A DNA stretch of 64,000 nucleotides from CAZTHM01 sp041946825. GTDB lineage: Bacteria; Acidobacteriota; Terriglobia; UBA7540. Every line of letters begins with the position of its first letter. Position 1 is the first letter of the stretch. Where the stretch lies: contig JBHGBD010000027.1 of the NCBI GenBank assembly GCA_041946825.1, positions 4,597-68,596 of the forward strand, in the 5' to 3' direction. Positions 8,335-16,471 of this stretch are shown here, in pieces. The notes beneath the pieces were generated by a model, which saw nothing but the letters and a program-made list of their open reading frames with translations, was not told the origin of the DNA and ran no database searches. A program made the position numbers and the translations under genes.

Positions 8335-11300
8335 CTAATCCCGATCGTTGATGGCGTTGATCTCCACCGGCGTCTCGACTTCGTAGGCGGGCGGGGGCGG
8401 GCCGGGCGGCAGCGCGTTGCCGCTAGATTCGAGCTCGGCGCGGAGCTGGGCTTCGAGTTCTTTGAGCTTGGTGTCAATCTCGGCTTGTTTCTGCTTGCGA
8501 TAGACCATGTCCTCGCGGTAGCGCTTCAGGAAGTAGCCGATAGTTTCAACGCGAATCTTGATGGAGCCCGTAGGCTTGTTCTCGTCAATATCTTTGAACG
8601 AGAAGTAGGGCGTGCCTGACTTCGTCACGGTCTCTTCCACCGCCGTGTAGATGGGCGCGTCGTGGCCGCACTTAAAGCTGGAAAGTTCCAGCGCCACCAA
8701 ATTCGGATGTCGTGCTGTGTATTTAGCCGCCCAGATTTTTTGCGAAGTGTTCTCGCTGTAGCTGTTCTTCCAGGCGTCGGAGATATCCATTGGATGCTTG
8801 ATGGTGCCGGCCTCGACGTCCTGTCCAAATAGGCGCCAAACAATTTCTTCGTCGATAGGCAGCGATGCCTGCGTCAGAACCGGGTAGCCGATCTTCTGAA
8901 ATTCTTCCAGAATTTCGTGGTTAATGCCCGGGTCATTGTGATACGGCCTGCCCAGCACCACGATGCCGATCTTCTCCTCGGCTTCGAGCTTCTTCAGGAT
9001 CTCGCGGCCTTGCCCGCGCAGGATATCGTTTTGGAACTGGCCCTGGGCCTTTAGTCCCGCATCAACGGCCCGGACGTTCTCTTCCCACGAAAGCCCCAAC
9101 ACATCCACGAACTGGTCGTAGAGTTGCTTGGCAAGCAGCGTGGGCTGGAGCGGGTTCACGAACGTGTTGAAGAATTGAATCCCGTTCTCCTTGAAAATGT
9201 CCCCTTCTTTAATGAACGCCGCCTTGACGGCCTCGGGAGTTACGGTGACCGTCGGGCAGGCGCGATGCGCTTGGGCGTACGGCAGGTCGCTGGGCAAGTC
9301 GTCGATCATGGGGCAGAAGATGATATCCAGCGGCTTCTTCTTGTGGTGGACATAGAGCAGGTTGTGGACGTGCGGGATGCCCACCTTCGACGGGAAGCAG
9401 GGATCGATCGCGCCTCGCTTCGCCCCTTCCTTGTAAAGCTGCTCGCTCGTGTAGTCGGAATAGATGAGGTTTTCACCCGGAACGCCCAGCGCCTCGAAGT
9501 AGGCGCTGAAGACGGGGTTCACCGAGTACTGATTCAGAATGCGTGGAATGCCGATGCGGATTTCCTGGCGCTTCTTCATCAGCTCGACGCGGCGCTTCTG
9601 CTTCGCGGTGAAGGCGTACTTGGGCAGCGGGTCGGCGACCCCGGGCGGCGCGTAAGACTTGAACGCCGCCTTCGCCGCCACCTCGCACATATTGGGATTG
9701 TCTTTCTTCATGGCGTCGAGGCCCTTCTTGATCTCGCGCATGTCGTTCACGTCCTCGACCAATCCCTTCTCACACGAGTTGCCGACGATCAGCCGCTTGA
9801 CGCCCATGGGGATGGGGATCTTCGATTTCTTCCACGATTCGTCCGCGTCGTCGATGCTCACGTCGATGAACGTGCGCATACACTTGTTTTTGCAGAAGTA
9901 GCACCGCGTATCCTCGCTGCGGTGCGTGACGTAGGTGATCTTGTCGACGGCGTCGAGCCCGATGAATTTGGTACGCATGCCGCGCCCGTAGAGCCGACGC
10001 ACTTCGAGGGCCGCGCCGATGGCGCCTGATTCGCCGCAGTGCTCGTGCACAATGACGTTGGGCTTCGCGCCTTTGTCCTTGAAGCGGGATTCGATGAAGT
10101 CCACCTGGGCCTTCACTGCAGCCAGGTTGTGCTGCGTCCCGCCCTGCAAAACGAACGTGTCGCCCAGCGAGGCGAGGTTGGGAATCTGCGAAACGTAGAG
10201 CCAGATATTCTTGGGAAGGACGTTGGCCAGCCCGGCCATAATTTCTTCCGGCTTCCAACCCTGGCGCTGAAAGTCCACGATGTCGGACTGCATGAAGACC
10301 GCGCAGCCGTAGCCAAACATCGGCATGGCTTTCGCGCCGAAGGCCAGGTCGGCGTACTCTTTCACGTCGAAGCCGAATCCCACGCAGGTTGACTGCAGGA
10401 AGTATCCGTTCCCGGCCGAGCACTGGGTATTCAGCTTGAAGTCTTTGACGCGCCCGTCCTGGAGGATGATGAGCTTGATGTCCTGCCCACCCACGTCGCA
10501 GATGACATCGGCCTTGGGATAAAAATGCAGCGCGGCCTCGGTGTGCGCCACCGTCTCGACGATGGCCACATCGGCGCGCAGCACATCCTTCAGAATATCC
10601 TTGGCATATCCGGTCGAACCAACGCCCAGCAATTCGAGCGTGGCGCCCTGATCCTCCACCTGCTTGCGCAGGTTGGCGAACATTTCCTTGGTGTCTTCGA
10701 GCGGATTGCCCTTGGAGAGCTGGTAACACTTCACCATGACTTCGCCCTCTTCGCTCAAGAGGACGGCCTTGGTGGAAGTGGAACCGCCATCGATTCCCAT
10801 GAAGGCGCGAACGTGCTCGCCCGGCTGGAAGGTTCGGGGGACGAACTTCTTGGGCCGGTAACGCTCTTTGAACCCGGCCAGCTCGTCCTCGGTTTTGTAG
10901 AGCCCCGATCCGCCTTTGCTCTTCTTTTCTTCCGCGCGTCCAACGTTGATGTACCACTCGAGCTTTTCACAGCCCTTGTAAATCCCCAGGTGGGCGTCTT
11001 CGTCCATGCCGAAGCGAACACAGCCCAGGGCGGCAAAATATTGGGCGTTCTCCGGGACTTGAATCAGACTCTCCGGATCCTTGCCCTCGGGCAGCGGGAA
11101 GTTCCGCTCTTCCCAGACTTTGGGGATGTTATGTACCCAACAGTCGCGCATGCCCTTGATGTAGGTGTTCGGTCCTCCCAGCAAGAGCACGACGGGGCGC
11201 AGTGTGTTGCCGCGCGTCAGCACGGCGAGGTTCTGCTGGATGATGGCCTCGAAAAGTGACGCCATCAATTCGTTCGGTGGCACGCCGCTCTTCTGCAGGC

Positions 11301-11856
11301 CGTTGATGTCGGTCTCCGCAAAGACGCCGCACTTCCCTGCCACGGGATGCAGCTTCAGGCCGAGGTAGCCCATGTTGCAGAGTTCTTCGGCGGGGATGCG
11401 CAACTTGGCGTTAATCTTGTCGATGACCGCGCCCGTGCCGCCCGCGCATTTGTCGTTCATCGACGGAATCTTCTTCTTGCGCCCGGTCTCGGGGTCTTCT
11501 TTGAAGATGATGATCTTGGCGTCCTGTCCCCCAAGCTCGACCACCGAGCCACACTCGGGATAGAGGTGCTCGACGGCGAGAGAAACGGCGTTGACTTCCT
11601 GGACGAACTTCGCGCCGATTTGCGTCGCGATGCCGCCACCGCCGCTGCCCGTAATGAACATGCGGGTTTCGCCGGCCTTGATGCCGACTTCGGCCTCCAT
11701 ACGCTTCAAAAACTCCAGGCACTTCTCGGGCTGCTTGGTGTCGTGGCGCTGGTAGTCGCTCCAAAGGATCTTTTGCGTGGTCGTATCCACGACCACGGAT
11801 TTTACGGTCGTGGAGCCGACGTCCAGACCAACCATCAGGTTCTTTGCGCTGTCCAT
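8335..11856 (-). CDS. Double-domain BadF/HgdC-type acyl-CoA dehydratase activase with DUF2229 region
   Basis: A 1173-residue ATPase of the 2-hydroxyacyl-CoA dehydratase activator (archerase) superfamily. Two ASKHA ATPase domains follow each other. Domain 1 (about 8-290) has LDVGSTTVKS, ELGGQDAKII and cluster cysteines C137 (KCAGGTG) and C176 (GKCGVF). Domain 2 (about 350-640) has IDGGSTSTKA, DVGGQDIKLI and C479 (QCSAGNG) and C518 (GYGCAVF). A further set, C652, C655, C659 and C695, follows domain 2, and the C-terminal third is DUF2229-like. In HgdC the two cysteines of each monomer share one [4Fe-4S] cluster across a homodimer; here both halves lie in one chain. The ATG at 11856 was chosen over the longer frame. 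Second gene of an operon with 11970-13751. The physiological substrate is unknown. Confidence 0.88.
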   Translation of the reverse strand: MDSAKNLMVGLDVGSTTVKSVVVDTTTQKILWSDYQRHDTKQPEKCLEFLKRMEAEVGIKAGETRMFITGSGGGGIATQIGAKFVQEVNAVSLAVEHLYPECGSVVELGGQDAKIIIFKEDPETGRKKKIPSMNDKCAGGTGAVIDKINAKLRIPAEELCNMGYLGLKLHPVAGKCGVFAETDINGLQKSGVPPNELMASLFEAIIQQNLAVLTRGNTLRPVVLLLGGPNTYIKGMRDCWVHNIPKVWEERNFPLPEGKDPESLIQVPENAQYFAALGCVRFGMDEDAHLGIYKGCEKLEWYINVGRAEEKKSKGGSGLYKTEDELAGFKERYRPKKFVPRTFQPGEHVRAFMGIDGGSTSTKAVLLSEEGEVMVKCYQLSKGNPLEDTKEMFANLRKQVEDQGATLELLGVGSTGYAKDILKDVLRADVAIVETVAHTEAALHFYPKADVICDVGGQDIKLIILQDGRVKDFKLNTQCSAGNGYFLQSTCVGFGFDVKEYADLAFGAKAMPMFGYGCAVFMQSDIVDFQRQGWKPEEIMAGLANVLPKNIWLYVSQIPNLASLGDTFVLQGGTQHNLAAVKAQVDFIESRFKDKGAKPNVIVHEHCGESGAIGAALEVRRLYGRGMRTKFIGLDAVDKITYVTHRSEDTRCYFCKNKCMRTFIDVSIDDADESWKKSKIPIPMGVKRLIVGNSCEKGLVEDVNDMREIKKGLDAMKKDNPNMCEVAAKAAFKSYAPPGVADPLPKYAFTAKQKRRVELMKKRQEIRIGIPRILNQYSVNPVFSAYFEALGVPGENLIYSDYTSEQLYKEGAKRGAIDPCFPSKVGIPHVHNLLYVHHKKKPLDIIFCPMIDDLPSDLPYAQAHRACPTVTVTPEAVKAAFIKEGDIFKENGIQFFNTFVNPLQPTLLAKQLYDQFVDVLGLSWEENVRAVDAGLKAQGQFQNDILRGQGREILKKLEAEEKIGIVVLGRPYHNDPGINHEILEEFQKIGYPVLTQASLPIDEEIVWRLFGQDVEAGTIKHPMDISDAWKNSYSENTSQKIWAAKYTARHPNLVALELSSFKCGHDAPIYTAVEETVTKSGTPYFSFKDIDENKPTGSIKIRVETIGYFLKRYREDMVYRKQKQAEIDTKLKELEAQLRAELESSGNALPPGPPPPAYEVETPVEINAINDRD

Positions 11857-11868
11857 TTCACCCCGTTT

Positions 11869-11890
11869 GTAGCGCCGGGTTTCAACCGGC
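11869..11890 (+). repeat. GTAG-type REP palindrome
   Basis: Starts with GTAG and forms the hairpin CGCCGG...CCGGC with a GTTTCAA loop. It lies in the 113-base spacer of the activase operon together with two further palindromes. Confidence 0.65.
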
Positions 11891-11894
11891 ATTT

Positions 11895-11917
11895 GTAGCG
11901 GCGAACTTTGTTCGCCG
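11895..11917 (+). repeat. GTAG-type REP palindrome
   Basis: GTAG followed by the perfect stem CGGCGAAC/GTTCGCCG with a three-base loop, directly after the preceding palindrome and in the same orientation. Confidence 0.7.
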
Positions 11918-11947
11918 GCTTCGCGGCGATCACAGACCGCCGGTACA

Positions 11948-11973
11948 GGCTGCCGCCAAGCGGGCGGCGCTAC
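11948..11973 (-). repeat. GTAG-type REP palindrome supplying a stop codon
   Basis: Read on the minus strand it begins GTAGC and folds with the stem GCCGCC/GGCGGC (11952-11957 and 11963-11968). The TAG within its GTAG head is the stop codon of the upstream gene of the operon (11970-11972). Confidence 0.65.
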
Positions 11974-13751
11974 TGCACCATGACCTTGCTTCGCCGTTCC
12001 GCCTTCATGCGCTGGGCGGCGTGCAGCACGAAATTCGCCGCAACACCCACCACGCCTTTGCGGTGGCCGAACTTATACATCGGCCGCTGCATCTCGGGAT
12101 GCTCGGCCGCAAACTCCTGGACTTCTTCGAGCGTCACCCCGGTCTCTTCGAGCACGGCTTTCATTTCGTTCTTGGCGCGAACCTTGGCCTCGCCCAGGGC
12201 CATCTGGACGCGGCTGTGCGCGTTGACGTCGCCTTCGCCCGAAGTCTCGATGGGCAGGAAGATCATGTCCTTGTAGTGGGAGACCACGGCGGACTGAGCG
12301 CCGTCGGACTGCGTCGAGGGCATGCAGCCGAAGGGCTTCAGACTCAGGACCATGTGGCAGAGATCTTTATTCGAGTAGTAGATATTCTTGGCGACCTCCA
12401 GGTGGCCTTCACCCCCGGACGCGCGCGTGTTGTAGAAAGGGTGGCCCAGGCGCTGAAGCTCGTACTGGTCGCAGAGGTGGTGGGCCAGACTTCCCAACGC
12501 GTCGATGATGCGGTTGTACTCGCGCTTGAAGATCGTTTCGGCGATGGTCAGCATCGCGAGCTTCTTGCGGGTATTCATGTGACTTCCAAACACCTTGGGG
12601 ACATTCCATTTCGAAACGCCGTCGGCCAGCAGGTCCAAGCCGCGCTTATCGCGGGCTTCCTGCTTGGCCTGATGCATCAGGTAGCAGATCCAGGTGCCGA
12701 TGGGCTCGACAATAACTTGCGCTCCTTCCTTCTCAAGGAACCGGAACATATTGAAGTTCCCGTCCCCTTCCGTGGTTTGCGCCCAGAATTCTCCCGTGAT
12801 CTTGACCATCGGCTTGATACGCGTTCGATCGACCGGGATCGAGTCGAAACGATCACGGACCTCGTTCAGCGCTTTCATCAAATCGTCGCTGCAGATCTGG
12901 TTGAGGAACTTGCCCAGATATTCGACGGTCCCCTGCAGGCCGCCCTTGGCAAGCAGGTTTCCCATTTTGCCGTTCACCGTCCAGGGCTTCCGCCGCAGCA
13001 TGGCGTCATGAAGCAGGTCCATGCACTCCTCGAGCACGCGGTCGGTGTCGCCGGCATGGATCTCAAACGGCCGAATCTGATACGCCACGTCGTTGACGAT
13101 GTCCCCGATGTTCAGGGCATTGAGGATGCCCAGGAAGAAATCGAGATTCATTTCCAGCCCGGCTTCCATCTCGGCCTGGTTGAGCCCGCCTTCCTGCTGG
13201 AAAAGCAGGACGCGGAATCCGTCGAATCCGGCGTTGCGCAGCGCCAGCCGGTACTCGGCCTCATACATCCCGAAGCGGCACGGCCCGCAGGCTCCGGCGG
13301 TGATGAACACGTAGCGGTCAATGATTTCCTTCTTGCTCAGCCCCTTTTCTTCCAGGTGCTGACAGTATTGGACGAGGTTGCCGACGGTGAAATAGGTCGG
13401 ATTGCACTGGCCATTGTTCCCGTATTCCTTCCCGAGCTGGAAGGCCCGTTTGTTGGGGACGGGGATCGCCTCGCATTTGTAGCCGAGACTCGCCAGTGCC
13501 GCCTCCACAAGTTTTTCGTGTTTCCAGGTGAGTCCGCCAAAGAGGATTGTCGTTCTGTCACGCTGGGATTTGAGGAAGGGATTCTCGATTGGCTTGTGGA
13601 AGTGGTTCAGCTGCCGCCTTTCAATGCCCGCTTCCCGCTCCAAGCGCGTGCGCTCTTCTTCCAAACGGCGCTGGATCATTTCCTCCTTGCTGGCAATCTG
13701 AACCAGACCGCCGTGAACCTTCGGAATCTCATTGACGGGCGTTGTGCTCAT
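11970..13751 (-). CDS. HgdB-like 2-hydroxyacyl-CoA dehydratase-related partner of the activase
   Basis: A 593-residue protein related to the component-D-like C-terminal part of very large acyl-CoA dehydratase activase proteins; here it is a separate gene. Cysteines likely to hold an Fe-S cluster include C116 (NNGQCNPTYF), C155 and C158 (TAGACGPCRF) and a later one in SLKPFGCMPST. The N-terminal 60 residues are charged and helical. It is the first gene of the operon, 113 bases before the activase. The ATG at 13751 follows GAGGTGAG. Together the pair should form an ATP-driven low-potential electron-transfer system; whether it dehydrates an acyl-CoA or reduces something else cannot be read from sequence. 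Confidence 0.85.
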   Translation of the reverse strand: MSTTPVNEIPKVHGGLVQIASKEEMIQRRLEEERTRLEREAGIERRQLNHFHKPIENPFLKSQRDRTTILFGGLTWKHEKLVEAALASLGYKCEAIPVPNKRAFQLGKEYGNNGQCNPTYFTVGNLVQYCQHLEEKGLSKKEIIDRYVFITAGACGPCRFGMYEAEYRLALRNAGFDGFRVLLFQQEGGLNQAEMEAGLEMNLDFFLGILNALNIGDIVNDVAYQIRPFEIHAGDTDRVLEECMDLLHDAMLRRKPWTVNGKMGNLLAKGGLQGTVEYLGKFLNQICSDDLMKALNEVRDRFDSIPVDRTRIKPMVKITGEFWAQTTEGDGNFNMFRFLEKEGAQVIVEPIGTWICYLMHQAKQEARDKRGLDLLADGVSKWNVPKVFGSHMNTRKKLAMLTIAETIFKREYNRIIDALGSLAHHLCDQYELQRLGHPFYNTRASGGEGHLEVAKNIYYSNKDLCHMVLSLKPFGCMPSTQSDGAQSAVVSHYKDMIFLPIETSGEGDVNAHSRVQMALGEAKVRAKNEMKAVLEETGVTLEEVQEFAAEHPEMQRPMYKFGHRKGVVGVAANFVLHAAQRMKAERRSKVMVQ

Positions 13752-13819
13752 CTTCTCACCTCATTTGAGAAATCACAGAATGCGTGCCTTGCCGGGTTGA
13801 TGACTTCCACCGCGACCTC

Positions 13820-13851
13820 GACCCGTGTGACGTTGCGTCAAGGATCGGGTC
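13820..13851. promoter_or_regulatory. Nested palindrome upstream of the activase operon
   Basis: An inner perfect dyad TGACG-TTG-CGTCA (13828-13840) lies inside an outer inverted repeat GACCCG/CGGGTC (13820-13825 and 13846-13851), about 70 bases before the first start codon of the minus-strand operon. The position suits an operator or leader structure; no known regulator is recognised. Confidence 0.4.
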
Positions 13852-14182
13852 ATTAGGGCGATACCGTCCTTCAGGCCTTGAATTCCCTTTTACACTTTTG
13901 GCTGCTCAGCCCTGTACGAATTCGCCTTGGAGTCGACTCTGGCAAAAATAGACATTTTAGAGCGGGGGTGCCACGCGCAAACCGGAATCCAGTAAACGGC
14001 AGTTTTCGGCCTCCCAACGGATGCCAGTCCACAGTGACGTGTAACCCCATGAAAATTAATGTTGTTAGCCCTGTATGCCGAGAGTCTCAAGCCAACGTAC
14101 CGCTCTGGGTCGAAACTCATCTCGGCCAGCACACACCTACGCTTACCGAAAGTAGGGCACCATGAGGCAATTTCCAAGGGGG

Positions 14183-14210
14183 ATTGTGACAGTTTGACAG
14201 GCGTCACAAT
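14183..14210. promoter_or_regulatory. Inverted repeat ATTGTGAC / GTCACAAT
   Basis: A perfect 8-bp inverted repeat with a 12-base spacer that itself holds TTTGACAG, a second TGACAG. The spacing does not match a CRP/FNR site. It lies just past the stop of the [2Fe-2S] protein gene, so it could be a weak terminator or a binding site for the operon further downstream. Confidence 0.3.
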
Positions 14211-14258
14211 GACTTAGAGGACGGGCACCGTTGTTGTAACCGCATGGGCCTGTCAGAC

Positions 14259-14597
14259 CTAGCCAAGGGGAGGGCGGGGCTCGGGCGGTTTCAGAACCCC
14301 CATCAGCGTCCACTTGAGCTCATCTGAGAGTTCAGTAATTTCCATCCCGTCGGCGACCAGAAACTTGCACGCCAGGCCCAGCCTCGAGGATGAATCGATT
14401 TGATTCCCCACGCGATAGGAAACTCGGCACAACTGGCACTCCTGGTTCCAGCAGAAGCGGCCATAGGGGACGGTTTCGGGGCTGATGTACTGGAAGGCGC
14501 GAAGGCAGGTGTTTTTTTCGGGCACCTGAAACTTCTTCCCCAGCACGGTGATCTCAACCAGCCGTTCGTAGCTTCGGTAGAGGGAATCGTTGGCCAT
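14259..14597 (-). CDS. Small [2Fe-2S] ferredoxin-like protein
   Basis: A 112-residue soluble protein with the cysteine pattern of plant-type [2Fe-2S] ferredoxins: C49-x4-C54-x2-C57 (RFCWNQECQLCRV) and a fourth at C77 (LACKF). The preceding strand-rich segment (VEITVLGKKFQVPEKNT) resembles the start of the 2Fe-2S fold. It is shorter than a full ferredoxin, so the core beta-grasp is probably minimal. The ATG at 14597 has GGAG at good spacing. It could serve as electron carrier for the adjacent activase operon, which is on the same strand 508 bases downstream, but that link is inference only. Confidence 0.7.
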   Translation of the reverse strand: MANDSLYRSYERLVEITVLGKKFQVPEKNTCLRAFQYISPETVPYGRFCWNQECQLCRVSYRVGNQIDSSSRLGLACKFLVADGMEITELSDELKWTLMGVLKPPEPRPPLG

Positions 14598-14734
14598 CAG
14601 CTCCAGCCCGGAAGGTAAACTCGCAGATTATAGAGGCGTTACCAAAGGAACGCAACGACCGCTCGCTGGACGACCGGCAGGCTGAATACGGCGAGCTTGC
14701 CAACGAATGGCATGGCGGATAACATCCCTGCGAA

Positions 14735-16456
14735 ATGACCGTTGACCTTGGCCGGGTTTCGAAGGGCTGTCTGCTGGCGATTTACTGGCTGGCGGTTCTG
14801 CTCTTTTCCCCCGGTCTTCTTACTGCACGGGCTCCCGGGCACGAAAAGATCCTCCTCCCGCCCGTCGCCTTCGAAGACATCGCCGCCCGCGCGGGCGTGA
14901 AGTTTGTCCTGCGCAACAGCGCCACTCCCAACAAATATCAGATCGAGCCCATGGTCGGGGGCGTGGCGGTTTTCGACTACAACAACGACGGCTTTCAGGA
15001 CATCTACTTCGTCAACGGCGCAAAGATTCCAGAACTGATGAAGACCGGCCCCGAGTATTACAACCGTCTTTATCGCAATAACGGCGACGGGACTTTCACC
15101 GACGTGACAGACTCGGCGGGTGTCCGGGGCGAAGGCTATTCAATGGGCGTTGCGGTTGGTGACTACGATAACGACGGCTGGGAAGATCTCTTTGTCGCGG
15201 GGGTCAATCGTAATCTGCTCTTCCACAACAATCGCGATGGAACCTTCTCGGACGTTACGGATCACGCCGGCCTGACGGGGATTTCCCCAAACCGCGGCAA
15301 AATGTGGTCTATCTGCGCGGCGTGGTTTGACTACAACAATGACGGCCTGCTGGACCTGTTCGTCGTGAACTATTGCGACTGGGGCCTGGACAAAGACCCC
15401 TTTTGCGGATCGGAGTTTAGAAAGCTCCGTGTCTATTGCCACCCCTCCAAGTTCGCGCCGCTCCCCAACATGCTCTTTCGAAATAATGGCGACGGCACAT
15501 TCACGGACGTCTCTGAGCCCTCCGGAGTCGGCAAATTACTCGGCAAGGGCATGGGCGTTGCCGTGGCGGATTACGACGATGATGGTTACATGGACGTCTT
15601 TGTTGCTAACGATACGACACGCAACTTTCTCTTTCACAACAACCGCGATGGGACGTTCAGCGAGTTGGGCCTGCAGGCGGGGGTTGCTTACAACGGCGAC
15701 GGCTCCGCTCTCTCCTATATGGGCGCGGACTTTCGCGACGTCGATAACGACGGCCGACCCGATATCTTGGTGACGGCGATCTCCAACGAGATGTTCAGCT
15801 ACTTCCACAACGAAAGCCGCGGACTCTTTGAGGATTTCACGCACTCGAGCCTGCTGGGCCGGCTGAGCATCTTTATGAGCGGGTGGAGCGACGGGCTTTT
15901 TGATTTCAATAACGATGGATGGAAGGATCTGTTCGCGGCGAATTCCCACGTCAACGATGAAGTCGAGTCGGAGATGAATGTTCCCTTCCGCCAGCGCAAC
16001 GCCATTTTCCTTAATGACGGCGGCGTATTTGTGGACGCTTCGGCCGAGGCCGGCAAGGATTTTCAGGTGGCTGCAGCGCACCGAGGGTCCGCGTTCGGAG
16101 ATCTGGACAACGATGGAAAAGTGGATGCTGTCGTGTCGCGTTTCGAGGGACCGGCGGAGGTTTTCCGCAACATTTCTCCCGGCGGTGGCCACTGGCTGAC
16201 TATCAACCCCCGGGGCCGTCGGAGCAGTCGCGACGCCATCGGGGCCAAGTTTCGCCTCGAAGCAGCGTCGGGAGTTCAATACAACCATGTGACGACGAGC
16301 GTTGGTTACGCAAGCTCCAGCGACCGCCGCGTTCACTTCGGCCTGGGAAAGGATACCGTAATCAAGAAACTCGAAATCCGTTGGCCCAGCGGAGCCAGGC
16401 AGGAACTGACGGATATTCCCGCCGACCAAATCCTCACGGTCACTGAGCCACAGTGA
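14735..16456 (+). CDS. CRTAC1 family protein: FG-GAP/VCBS repeats plus ASPIC/UnbV domain
   Basis: Exported 573-residue beta-propeller-type protein with an N-terminal signal segment (about 10-32). At least seven calcium-binding loops of the D-x-[DN]-x-DG type are visible (DYNNDGFQD, DYDNDGWED, DYNNDGLLD, DYDDDGYMD, DVDNDGRPD, DFNNDGWKD, DLDNDGKVD). The C-terminus is an ASPIC/UnbV domain (HFGLGKDTVIKKLEIRWPSG). Such proteins are abundant in Acidobacteriota and often sit beside TPR proteins and TonB receptors, as here; their biochemical role is unknown, with surface glycan or protein binding the usual guess. It starts at ATG 14735 without a clear Shine-Dalgarno sequence and ends 15 bases from the stop of the convergent TPR gene. 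Confidence 0.9.
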   Translation: MTVDLGRVSKGCLLAIYWLAVLLFSPGLLTARAPGHEKILLPPVAFEDIAARAGVKFVLRNSATPNKYQIEPMVGGVAVFDYNNDGFQDIYFVNGAKIPELMKTGPEYYNRLYRNNGDGTFTDVTDSAGVRGEGYSMGVAVGDYDNDGWEDLFVAGVNRNLLFHNNRDGTFSDVTDHAGLTGISPNRGKMWSICAAWFDYNNDGLLDLFVVNYCDWGLDKDPFCGSEFRKLRVYCHPSKFAPLPNMLFRNNGDGTFTDVSEPSGVGKLLGKGMGVAVADYDDDGYMDVFVANDTTRNFLFHNNRDGTFSELGLQAGVAYNGDGSALSYMGADFRDVDNDGRPDILVTAISNEMFSYFHNESRGLFEDFTHSSLLGRLSIFMSGWSDGLFDFNNDGWKDLFAANSHVNDEVESEMNVPFRQRNAIFLNDGGVFVDASAEAGKDFQVAAAHRGSAFGDLDNDGKVDAVVSRFEGPAEVFRNISPGGGHWLTINPRGRRSSRDAIGAKFRLEAASGVQYNHVTTSVGYASSSDRRVHFGLGKDTVIKKLEIRWPSGARQELTDIPADQILTVTEPQ

Positions 16457-16471
16457 AGCTGCGCGGTTGAT

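Larger units (their letters stand above)
13752..14258. other. 507-base non-coding region upstream of the activase operon
   Basis: I find no convincing gene here. Open frames on both strands are short, overlap each other and lack ribosome sites. The region holds two palindromes described separately (13820-13851 and 14183-14210), and otherwise no recognisable RNA structure. Confidence 0.6.

Noticed and set aside
11844..13856. A 670-codon plus-strand frame opposite the HgdB-like gene
   Set aside because: Same reasoning: an antisense shadow of a strongly conserved gene, with no ribosome site or domain.
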